Translations under genes and position numbers: made by a program | Notes under the pieces: model-generated | Database searches by the model: none | The model's input: only the letters and a program-made list of their open reading frames with translations | Told to the model about the DNA's origin: nothing | Shown: in pieces, positions 19,170 through 26,230 of the stretch | Layout of the letters: the number at the start of each line of letters is the position of its first letter | Numbering within the stretch: the first letter of the stretch is position 1 | Source of the DNA: Anaeromyxobacter sp. Fw109-5 | GTDB lineage: Bacteria > Myxococcota > Myxococcia > Myxococcales > Anaeromyxobacteraceae | Assembly: GCF_000017505.1 (NCBI RefSeq) | Contig: NC_009675.1 | Coordinates: 1,488,001-1,552,000, forward strand | Direction: 5' to 3' | DNA length: 64,000 nt

Positions 19170-19188
19170 GGTGCACCTCCTGTGCACC
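19170..19188 (-). promoter_or_regulatory. Shine-Dalgarno displayed in a hairpin loop before the HNH gene
   Basis: On the mRNA strand a perfect 7-bp stem (GGTGCAC paired with GTGCACC, 19182-19188 with 19170-19176) encloses the loop AGGAG, which is the ribosome binding site. The stem abuts the ATG at 19169. As DNA the palindrome could also be an operator. As RNA it could regulate initiation. Confidence 0.6.
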
Positions 19189-19680
19189 CTTCGTAACACG
19201 CGATGTCGGCCCCTTCGGAAACGCACCAGGATCGCGCCTGCGCCGTTTTCCGGCCCCGCCCCTTCGCCGTCCACGCGGCGCGCCGGACGCGCACGGCGCG
19301 GCCTGCCTGCGCTCGCGAGGTACGTGCTCTCGACGTACCGCGGACGTCGAAGCGCGTTTCGCCTCGAACCTCGTCAAGAGGGCAACGTTCACCCACCGCA
19401 ACTGGGACTCGCGTGGCTCGCAAGAGCTGTCGCTGGGGATAGCAGGTACTAATAGTGAATACCGCCGTCGACCGAGCGTGCGCGCACCTCCTCGGACCTG
19501 GTCCGCCCGCTGCCCAGTCCTCGCGCCGCCGGCGACGAAGACCCGCCCGTGCGATGCGCGAGGCGCGCCGGGAAGGACCGAGCGCTTCCCCCCTCGATGC
19601 CCGAGCCCCTCTCCGTCGACCGACGGCACACGACCACCCCACGCGCGTGCTGTCGCCGTGGGATGTGATGGATGAAGAGA

Positions 19681-19880
19681 CCTCGACCCACCTCGACCCC
19701 CGCCCCGACCTCGACCCCGACCCCCGACCTCGACCGCGACCTCGACCTCGACCGCGACCTCGACCTCGACCTCGACCTCGACCTCGACCTCGACCTCGAC
19801 CTCGACCTCGACCTCGACCTCGACCGCGACCGCGACCCCGACCTCGACCCCGACCCCGACGTCGACCTCGCCCCTCGACC
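19681..19880. repeat. Hexanucleotide tandem tract (GACCTC)n
   Basis: About 200 bases of GACCTC, GACCCC and GACCGC units. Bases 19756-19821 are 11 perfect GACCTC copies. Such a pure run is prone to slippage, so copy number may vary between strains. The tract is preceded by GATGTGATGGATGAAGAG, similar to the inverted edge of the tract at 17634-17828. Confidence 0.9.
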
Positions 19881-19885
19881 TGCCG

Positions 19886-19943
19886 CCCCTCGACTACGCG
19901 CTCCTGCGGAGCGCTACGCTGGGGCGAGCGGATTCATTCACGG
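19886..19943. repeat. Palindromic intergenic element, copy A
   Basis: It starts CCCCTCGACTACGC and contains a perfect 7-bp stem (19898-19904 with 19908-19914) around the loop TGC, then GCTACGCTGGGGCGAGCGG. The same layout occurs at 39749-39797, with different stem bases that still pair, and in a divergent form at 49388-49443. Confidence 0.7.
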
Positions 19944-20007
19944 TCTCTGAGCGGGCGGCGGGCCCCGCGGGCGTGACCGGCGGCGCGGCCCGGCGCGGCC
20001 TGGGGGC

Positions 20008-20658
20008 CTAGCTCGCTCCGACACCCGTGCCGATCGGACAGGAGACCCCCGTGCCGCCCAGCCCGCAGTAACCGGCGGGGTTCTTCGCCAGGTACTGCTG
20101 GTGATACTCCTCGGCGTAGTAGAAGGGCGGGGCGTCGAGGATCTCGGTGGTGATGGGGCCGTGGCCGGCGGCGCGCAGCGCGGCGGCGTACGCCTCGCGC
20201 GACGCCTCGGCGCTGCGGCGCTGGGCGGCCGAGTGCACGTAGATCCCGGAGCGGTACTGCGTCCCCGTGTCGTTGCCCTGCCGCATCCCCTGCGTCGGGT
20301 CGTGCGACTCCCAGAACACGCGGAGCAGCGTCTCGTACTCGAGCCGGGCGGGGTCGTAGATCACGCGCACCGCCTCGGCGTGGCCCGTCCGTCCCGTGCA
20401 GACCTCCCGGTACGTCGGGTTCGGAGTGAGCCCGGCCTGGTAGCCGACCGCCGTCGCGTAGACGCCGGGGAGGCTCCAGAACACCCGCTCCGCGCCCCAG
20501 AAGCAGCCGAGCGCGAAGTCCGCCACGGCGTGGCCCTCCGGGAACGGCGGCACGATCCGGTTGCCATTCACGAAGTGCCGCTCCGGCACCTCCAGGGGCT
20601 CGGCGCGGCCCGGCAGCGCCTCGGCGGGGGTGGGGAGCTCGAGCGACCTTCCGACCAT
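20008..20658 (-). CDS. msrA: Peptide-methionine (S)-S-oxide reductase MsrA
   Basis: A 216-residue enzyme that reduces methionine-S-sulfoxide in proteins using a cysteine thiol. The catalytic [11 protein letters not shown] motif is near residue 52, with [28 protein letters not shown] and FWESHDPTQ downstream as in the MsrA family. Resolving cysteines are plausible in the Gly-rich tail ([12 protein letters not shown]). An N-terminal extension of about 45 residues precedes the domain. The ATG at 20658 has GAGGAGG upstream. It is divergent from glpA, with 179 bp between. Confidence 0.95.
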   Translation of the reverse strand: MVGRSLELPTPAEALPGRAEPLEVPERHFVNGNRIVPPFPEGHAVADFALGCFWGAERVFWSLPGVYATAVGYQAGLTPNPTYREVCTGRTGHAEAVRVIYDPARLEYETLLRVFWESHDPTQGMRQGNDTGTQYRSGIYVHSAAQRRSAEASREAYAAALRAAGHGPITTEILDAPPFYYAEEYHQQYLAKNPAGYCGLGGTGVSCPIGTGVGAS

Positions 20659-20837
20659 GGAACCTCCTCGGCGGATCTAAGCCGCGCCCTGCCTGGGCGC
20701 AGGACCGCCGCCGGCGCCCCTGCGCGGGCAGGCGCCGTGCCGCTCGGGAGCGCGGCCCTCGCCGGCGTGCGCGCGCCCAGCAGATTAGGGGCGTCCTCCC
20801 CCCGGCGGCGCGTTACGCTGGGCGCGGCACGGACTTC

Positions 20838-22475
20838 ATGGACTTCGACGTCATCATCCTGGGCGGGGGCGTGAACGGGACGGGCACGGCGCGCGACTGC
20901 GCCATGCGCGGGCTGCGCGTCCTGCTCCTCGAGAAGGCCGACTTCGGCGTGGGGGCGAGCGGAAACTCGTCCGGCATGATCCACGGCGGCATCCGCTACA
21001 TGCTCTCGGACCGGCACGTCACCGCGCTCGCCGCCCGCGACTCCGGGTACATCCAGCGGATCGCCCCGCACCTGCTCTTCCGCATCCCCTTCCTCCTGCC
21101 GTTCACCTCGCGGAGGGAGGGGGCGACCCTCCGCGACCGCGCGGCGTGGTACGCGACCGAGGTCTACGTCGGCACGTACGATCTCTTCCAGCCGCTGAAG
21201 CGCGGGAAGCCCTCGACCCGGCTCTCCGCCGAGGAGCTGTACCGGCTCGAGCCGGGGCTCCGCCCGGGCCTCCACGGCGCGGTGACGCTCGACGAGTGGG
21301 GCATCGACGCGTTCAGGCTCTGCGCCCTGAACGCGCTCTCCGCCCGGGCCCACGGGGCCGAGCTCCGCACCTGGACCGAGGCGCGCGAGCTCCTCGCCGA
21401 GGGCGGGCGCGTCCGCGGGGTGCGCTTCCGGGACGTGCTCACCGGCGAGACCGGCGAGGCGCGCGCGCCCGTGGTGTTCAACGCCGCCGGCGCCTGGTCG
21501 CCCGCGCTCGCGCGCCGCAGCGGCGCGGAGGTCCCGATGCGGCCGGGGAAGGGCGTCCACCTCACCCTCGACCGCCGCTACTCCAACTACGGCGTCATCC
21601 TCTCCGCGGTGGACGGGCGGCAGATGTTCGTGATGCCGCACGAGAGCGAGTCCATCGTCGGGACGACGGACGACGACTACTACGGCGATCCGGACGACCT
21701 CGAGGCGACGAACGACGAGGTCGAGTACCTCATGGAGGGAGCGGCGTCGCTCCTGCCCGGCGTCCGCAACGCCCGCATCACGCGCGCGTGGTGCGGCCTG
21801 CGCACGACGATCTACGCCTACGGCCCCAACGAGGACGCGCTCTCCCGCGAGCACCAGCTCCACGACGGCGCCCCCACCGGCCACGCCGGGCTCCTCTCGC
21901 TCGTGGGCGGGAAGCTCGCGAGCTACCGCGCCCAGGCGGAGGAGGCGACGGACCGCATCCTCTCCCTGCTCGGGCGGAGCGGCGCGCCGTGCCGGACGCA
22001 CGAGGAGCCGCTCCCGGGCGGCGACGCCGTGCCCGATCCGGCGGCGCTCGCCCGCGCCCATCCGGTGGCCGCGCCGGTGGCGGCGCGGCTCGTCTACCGG
22101 CACGGCAGCCGCGCCGGGGAGATCCTCCGCCTCGTGGAGGAGGACCCGCGGCTGGGGCTCGTGCTGTGCCGCGACGAGGGCGTCCTCGCCGCCGAGGTGG
22201 TGCACTGCGTGCGTCACGAGCAGGTCAGGCGGCTGCAAGACCTCCGCCGGCGGTGCCGCATCGCGGTCGGCGGGTGCGCCGGGCTCGACTGCGCCCGGGG
22301 AGCGGCGCAGCTCGCCGCGCGGGAGCTCGGCTGGTCTCCGGAGCGGGCGCGTGCGGAGCTCGCCGACCTCCTCGACGCAGGCTGGCGCGAGCGGCGGGCG
22401 ATCCTCGACGGCGCACAGCTCGTCCAGGAGGAGCTCGTGCGCGGGGCCCACGCCGGCGCGGGGGTCCCGTGGTGA
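20838..22475 (+). CDS. glpA: Glycerol-3-phosphate dehydrogenase subunit A (FAD-dependent)
   Basis: A 545-residue flavoprotein that oxidises sn-glycerol-3-phosphate to dihydroxyacetone phosphate. The N-terminal FAD-binding GGGVNGTGTARDCAMRG and GNSSGMIHGGIRY match GlpA/GlpD. The C-terminus (about residues 430-520, LQDLRRRCRIAVGGCAGLDCARGAA) resembles the BFD-like iron-sulfur domain of GlpA, with CAGLDC matching the CxxxxC pair. The usual CxC pair is only partly kept (CRDE). This domain and the following glpB favour GlpA of the anaerobic membrane-attached enzyme over aerobic GlpD. Its TGA overlaps the glpB GTG. Confidence 0.9.
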   Translation: MDFDVIILGGGVNGTGTARDCAMRGLRVLLLEKADFGVGASGNSSGMIHGGIRYMLSDRHVTALAARDSGYIQRIAPHLLFRIPFLLPFTSRREGATLRDRAAWYATEVYVGTYDLFQPLKRGKPSTRLSAEELYRLEPGLRPGLHGAVTLDEWGIDAFRLCALNALSARAHGAELRTWTEARELLAEGGRVRGVRFRDVLTGETGEARAPVVFNAAGAWSPALARRSGAEVPMRPGKGVHLTLDRRYSNYGVILSAVDGRQMFVMPHESESIVGTTDDDYYGDPDDLEATNDEVEYLMEGAASLLPGVRNARITRAWCGLRTTIYAYGPNEDALSREHQLHDGAPTGHAGLLSLVGGKLASYRAQAEEATDRILSLLGRSGAPCRTHEEPLPGGDAVPDPAALARAHPVAAPVAARLVYRHGSRAGEILRLVEEDPRLGLVLCRDEGVLAAEVVHCVRHEQVRRLQDLRRRCRIAVGGCAGLDCARGAAQLAARELGWSPERARAELADLLDAGWRERRAILDGAQLVQEELVRGAHAGAGVPW

Positions 22476-23779
22476 TCCCGGCCGCCGCCGGGGCGGACGT
22501 GCTCGTGGTGGGCGGCGGCATGGCCGGGACGATCGCCGCGCTCGCGGCGCGCGACGCGGGCGCGCGCGTGGTGCTCGTCCGCCGCGCGCCGGGCGCGACC
22601 GCGCTCTCCTCCGGCGCGATCGGCGTGGCGCCCGACTTGCTCGCCCTGCCGGGCGAGCCGTTCTCCTCCGCGCTCGGCCCCGTCGAGGCGGCGCGGCGGA
22701 TCGCGCGCCTCCGGCCGGACCACCCGTACGCCGTGCTCGGGCCCCAGCTGGAGGCGCTCACCGCGGCGCTCGACTTCGCGTCGCGGGCGCTCGCGCCGCT
22801 CCTCGCGCCGCCGCTCGACCGCCCGCGCTTCCTCGCGACGCCCTTCGGCACCGCGGTCCCGGCGGCGCTCTGCCAGCGCTCCCAGGCCGGCGGCGACCTC
22901 GCGGCGGTGGAGGGCACGCTCGTCGTCGCCGGCCTGCGCGGCCACGCCGGCTTCGACGCCGCGCAGGTCGGGAAGGGGCTCGAGCGCCAGCGAGCGCGCG
23001 GGGGGCCGGCGGTGATCGCGGTGGAGGCCGACCCCGGGCTCGCGGGGCTCGCGCTGCTGCGGCCGCACGAGCTCGCCCGCGCGCTCGAGGCGCCCGGCGC
23101 GGCGGAGGCGCTCGGCGCGTCCATCCGGGCCGCCTTGCCCGCGGGGGCGGGGGCCGTGCTGGCGCCGCCCGTGCTCGGCCTCGATCCCCGGGCGCGGGTG
23201 CCGGAGCGCGTCGCCGCAGCGGCGGGGCTGCCGGTCGCGGAGACGCTGTCCGACGTGCCCAGCGTGCCCGGGCTCCGGCTCCAGGCGGCGCTCGACGCCG
23301 CGCTCCGGGCCGCGGGGGTGGAGCTCGTCCAGGGAACGGTCGAGGACGCCTCGGGGCCCGGCGCGCCCGCCACCGTCGGCGGGGCGCGGATCACGGCGGC
23401 GCGCTGGGTCCTCGCCACGGGGCGCTTCGTGGGCGGAGGCATCGCCCGCCGCGGCACGCTGCGCGAGACGACGCTCGGGCTCCCGGTGCAGGCGGCGGAG
23501 GGGCGCGAGGCGGGCATCGATCTCGCGGCCCGTCCCGCCGCCTCGCTCACCCTCCGCGCCCGCACCGGCCCGCAGCCACTCCTCTCCGCGGGGGTGGGGA
23601 TCGACGCCGGGCTCCGGCCGCTCGACGCGGGCGGCCGCCCCGCCGCAGAGGGGCTCTTCGCCGCGGGAGCCGTGGTGGGGGGCCACGAGCAGGCCAGCGA
23701 CGGCACCGGGCTCGGAGTGGCGATCCTGACGGGCTGGCTGGCCGGCCGGGCGGCGGCGCGCGCCGGGGAAGGGGGCTGA
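22472..23779 (+). CDS. glpB: Anaerobic glycerol-3-phosphate dehydrogenase subunit B
   Basis: A 435-residue FAD/NAD-binding protein. The N-terminal VLVVGGGMAGTIAALAARDAGARVVLV is the dinucleotide fold. The C-terminal GLFAAGAVVGGHEQASDGTGLGVAILTGWLAG matches the closing FAD motif of GlpB, which passes electrons from GlpA toward the quinone pool. The GTG start at 22472 overlaps the glpA stop by four bases (GTGA), so the two are translationally coupled. It is followed after two bases by the iron-sulfur subunit gene. Confidence 0.9.
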   Translation: MIPAAAGADVLVVGGGMAGTIAALAARDAGARVVLVRRAPGATALSSGAIGVAPDLLALPGEPFSSALGPVEAARRIARLRPDHPYAVLGPQLEALTAALDFASRALAPLLAPPLDRPRFLATPFGTAVPAALCQRSQAGGDLAAVEGTLVVAGLRGHAGFDAAQVGKGLERQRARGGPAVIAVEADPGLAGLALLRPHELARALEAPGAAEALGASIRAALPAGAGAVLAPPVLGLDPRARVPERVAAAAGLPVAETLSDVPSVPGLRLQAALDAALRAAGVELVQGTVEDASGPGAPATVGGARITAARWVLATGRFVGGGIARRGTLRETTLGLPVQAAEGREAGIDLAARPAASLTLRARTGPQPLLSAGVGIDAGLRPLDAGGRPAAEGLFAAGAVVGGHEQASDGTGLGVAILTGWLAGRAAARAGEGG

Positions 23780-23781
23780 GG

Positions 23782-24282
23782 ATGGCGACGCGGGCCGCCG
23801 CGCTCTCGTACCTCGCGTGGCGCGCGCTCGTCGCGCACCCGCTGCGGCGGCTCTTCCGGCGGCGGGGCACCGGCCTCGAGCGGTTCACGGCCGCCTACGT
23901 CGCGGAGGGGCTCGGGCCGACGACGGCGGAGGACCGCGCCGTCGCCGAGGCGGCCTCCTCGTGCGTGTCCTGCGGGCTGTGCGAGCCGCGGTGCGAGCTC
24001 GCCGGCGCGGCGCCGGCGGTCCGCGCCCTCGGGCTCCACGCCGCCTTCCGGCTCTATTCTCGCAGCGCCGCCGCGCTGCCCCTCGCGGCCGAGGCGCTCT
24101 CCGCGTGCGCGGGCTGCGCGGGCTGCGACGCGCTCTGCCCGACGGGGGTGCCGATCTCGCGGATCGTTCGCCACCTGCGCGCGAAGGTCGTGCCGGGCGC
24201 CGCGGCCGAGGCGCCGGAGGAGCCCGATGACGCGGCGCGGCGGCGCGCCGGCGACGATCGCCTGCTATCCTCTCGCACGTGA
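23782..24282 (+). CDS. Short two-cluster 4Fe-4S protein, GlpC-like electron transfer subunit
   Basis: A 166-residue protein with two CX2CX2CX3C motifs, CVSCGLCEPRC near residue 54 and CAGCAGCDALCP near 110, arranged as in the N-terminal half of GlpC and HdrC. Its position after glpA-glpB marks it as the electron-transfer subunit. GlpC normally continues for about 250 more residues with cysteine-rich CCG domains; these are absent. No frameshift explains the loss, because the next gene starts in the overlapping GTGA. The N-terminal basic segment (RRLFRRRG) may lie at the membrane surface. Confidence 0.8.
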   Translation: MATRAAALSYLAWRALVAHPLRRLFRRRGTGLERFTAAYVAEGLGPTTAEDRAVAEAASSCVSCGLCEPRCELAGAAPAVRALGLHAAFRLYSRSAAALPLAAEALSACAGCAGCDALCPTGVPISRIVRHLRAKVVPGAAAEAPEEPDDAARRRAGDDRLLSSRT

Positions 24283-25205
24283 AGCCCTTCCTGATCGTGA
24301 ACCCGCAGAGCGCCGCCGGGGGGACCGGCCGGCACTTCGACGCCATCGCCCGGGCGGTGCGCGCCGAGGTGGGCGAGTTCGAGTGCTCCTTCACCGTCGC
24401 GCCGGGCGACGGAGCGCGGCTCGCGCGCGAGGCGGTCGCCGCGGGCGCGGGGCTCGTGGTGGCGGTCGGGGGAGACGGGACGGCGAGCGAGGTCATCCAC
24501 GGATTGGTGAACGGGGACGCCGCGGCGCCCGGGGACGTGGTGTTCGGCTTCATCCCGCGCGGCACCGGGGGCGATCTCCGCAAGACGCTCGGGATCGGCC
24601 GCGACCTGGGCTCCGCGGCGCGCGTGCTCGCGGGGCGCACCGTCGCGGTGTGCGACCTCGGCCGCGTCACCTTCGCCGGGCACGACGGGACGACGCGGGT
24701 CCAGCACTTCGCCAACGTCGCCGGCTGCGGCGTCTCCGGCGAGGTGTCGCGCCTCGTCAACGAAGGCCTGAGGCTCCCGAGCGGGAGGCTCTCGTTCATG
24801 CTCGCGTCGGCGCGCGCGCTGATCGGCTGGACGGACCGGAGCGTCCGCTGGCGGGTGGACGGCGGCGAGTGGACCGAGGAGCGCATCACCGCGCTCTCCG
24901 TCTGCAACGGACGCTACTTCGGCGGCGGCATGCAGGTCGCGCCGGACGCGAGGATGGACGACGGCCTGTTCGACGTGGTGGTCTGGTCCGGCCTCGGCCT
25001 CGGCGACTTCGTCACCAAGAAGCGGATGCTCTACGACGGCACCCACGTGCGGCTCCCGAACACCCGCGTGCTGCGGGCGCGGACCGTCGAGGTGGAGCCC
25101 GCCGGAGACGCGCGGGTGCTGCTCGACGTGGACGGCGAGGCCCCGGGCACGCTGCCGGCGCGCTTCGAGCTCCTGCCGGGGGCGCTCCGGATCCGGGTGG
25201 GTTAG
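24279..25205 (+). CDS. Diacylglycerol/lipid kinase family protein (YegS-like)
   Basis: A 308-residue cytoplasmic kinase of the DAGK catalytic superfamily. The N-terminal FLIVNPQSAAGG and the nucleotide-binding VVAVGGDGTASEVIHGL near residue 66 are the family signatures, followed by GFIPRGTGGDLRKTL and GGGMQVAPDARMDDGLFDVV. Substrates may be diacylglycerol or another membrane lipid. The GTG at 24279 overlaps the preceding stop by four bases, so it belongs to the glp operon. The link between glycerol phosphate oxidation and lipid kinase activity is plausible but inferred. Confidence 0.9.
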   Translation: MKPFLIVNPQSAAGGTGRHFDAIARAVRAEVGEFECSFTVAPGDGARLAREAVAAGAGLVVAVGGDGTASEVIHGLVNGDAAAPGDVVFGFIPRGTGGDLRKTLGIGRDLGSAARVLAGRTVAVCDLGRVTFAGHDGTTRVQHFANVAGCGVSGEVSRLVNEGLRLPSGRLSFMLASARALIGWTDRSVRWRVDGGEWTEERITALSVCNGRYFGGGMQVAPDARMDDGLFDVVVWSGLGLGDFVTKKRMLYDGTHVRLPNTRVLRARTVEVEPAGDARVLLDVDGEAPGTLPARFELLPGALRIRVG

Positions 25206-25245
25206 TCGCCTCACGGTGAACGGAGGCGTGCTTACCCTGGGGACC

Positions 25246-26184
25246 ATGGTCCCAGCGCTCGCCCTCCTGCTCCTCGCCCTCGCCGGGTCCGGCCCGGCCG
25301 GGGCCGTGCCCCCCGACGCGACCGCCAGCGCAGACGGCTCGACGGTGCACCTCGAGGCTCCGGACGACGTGAAGCGGCTCTGCGACGCGCTGGCCCCGGT
25401 GGAGCGGCTGCGGACGAAGGGCGACGCGGTCGCGCGCGGCGAGGCGGAGCGCGCGCACGAGCGCGCGCGCCGGCGCGCCCTCGCGGCTCGCTACGCCGCG
25501 ACGGTCCCCGCCGCCGGGCTCGCGCTCGCCTTCGATCCCGCCGAGGGTACCCTGGCGCTCTCCGAGCCCGCTCAGCTCCCGGTGGCGCACGGCACGGCGC
25601 GCCTGTGGCCGGCGCTGGACGGGGGCCTCCCCGTCGAGGCGAGCGCCGACGCCGCGCGCCGGATCGTGGAGGCGCAGCGCGCCGGACATCTCGCCCTCGC
25701 GCTCGAGTTCGCGCTCCCCGACGAGGCGACGTGTGGAACGGGCGCGCGCGGCACCCGGTTCGTCCTGCCCGTGGAGCCGGTCGCGTGGCGCTGGACGAAC
25801 GACACGAAGGTGGTCGCCGCCGGCGGCGCCGCCGCGGAGCGGCCGCTCGCCACGGCGGCGCAGGGGGCGGCCCCGCGGATCACGGTGGGCGCCCCGATCG
25901 CCGGCAACGCCGGCGCGCGCCGCGGCGTGGCCGATCGCTCGGGGGAGCTCGAGGCCTGCTACGCCGAGGCGCTCCGTCGCGCTCCTGGGCTGGACGGCGT
26001 GCTGGTCGCGCAGGTGGGCGGCGGCCGCACGCACATCGCCGCCGACTCGGTCGGCGACGCCGAGCTCGCGGCGTGCGTGGTCCGCGCGCTCGGCTCCCTG
26101 GGGAGCGGCGCGGCGGCGGTGCCGATCCGCTTCGACCTCGTGGCGACGAGCCCCGGCCCGTCGCCCACCCCGGCCGTGCGCTGA
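25246..26184 (+). CDS. Secreted protein with AgmX/PglI-like C-terminal domain
   Basis: A 312-residue protein with a clear signal peptide (VPALALLLLALAGSGPAGA, residues 2-20). The middle region is not recognised. The last 90 residues (SGELEACYAEALRRAPGLDGVLVAQVGG, then ELAACVVRALGSL and PIRFDLVA) resemble the C-terminal domain of myxobacterial AgmX/PglI gliding proteins, which is TonB-C-like, with the two cysteines in CY and CV. The ATG at 25246 has GGGGAC just upstream. Function is unknown; the domain is common in envelope proteins of this phylum. It converges on the helicase gene. Confidence 0.65.
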   Translation: MVPALALLLLALAGSGPAGAVPPDATASADGSTVHLEAPDDVKRLCDALAPVERLRTKGDAVARGEAERAHERARRRALAARYAATVPAAGLALAFDPAEGTLALSEPAQLPVAHGTARLWPALDGGLPVEASADAARRIVEAQRAGHLALALEFALPDEATCGTGARGTRFVLPVEPVAWRWTNDTKVVAAGGAAAERPLATAAQGAAPRITVGAPIAGNAGARRGVADRSGELEACYAEALRRAPGLDGVLVAQVGGGRTHIAADSVGDAELAACVVRALGSLGSGAAAVPIRFDLVATSPGPSPTPAVR

Positions 26185-26230
26185 GGGTCGTGATCCGGTC
26201 CCCGCACCGAGCCGGCGCGGGCGCCCCGCG

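Larger units (their letters stand above)
19189..20007. other. 819-bp gene-free stretch with a repeat tract and a palindromic element
   Basis: No supported gene. Bases 19189-19680 show nothing I recognise: open frames there have no family features. The right part holds a GACCTC tract (19681-19880) and palindromic element A (19886-19943). The last 64 bases lead to the msrA stop. Confidence 0.65.

Noticed and set aside
19681-19880. Possible CRISPR array in the repeat tract
   Set aside because: The units are six bases with no spacers, and no cas genes are nearby. It is a simple tandem repeat.
19672-19950. A 92-codon frame with Asp-Leu dipeptide repeats
   Set aside because: The coding potential is only the hexamer tract read as codons. 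It lacks a convincing ribosome binding site, and other frames give equally long repeat peptides.
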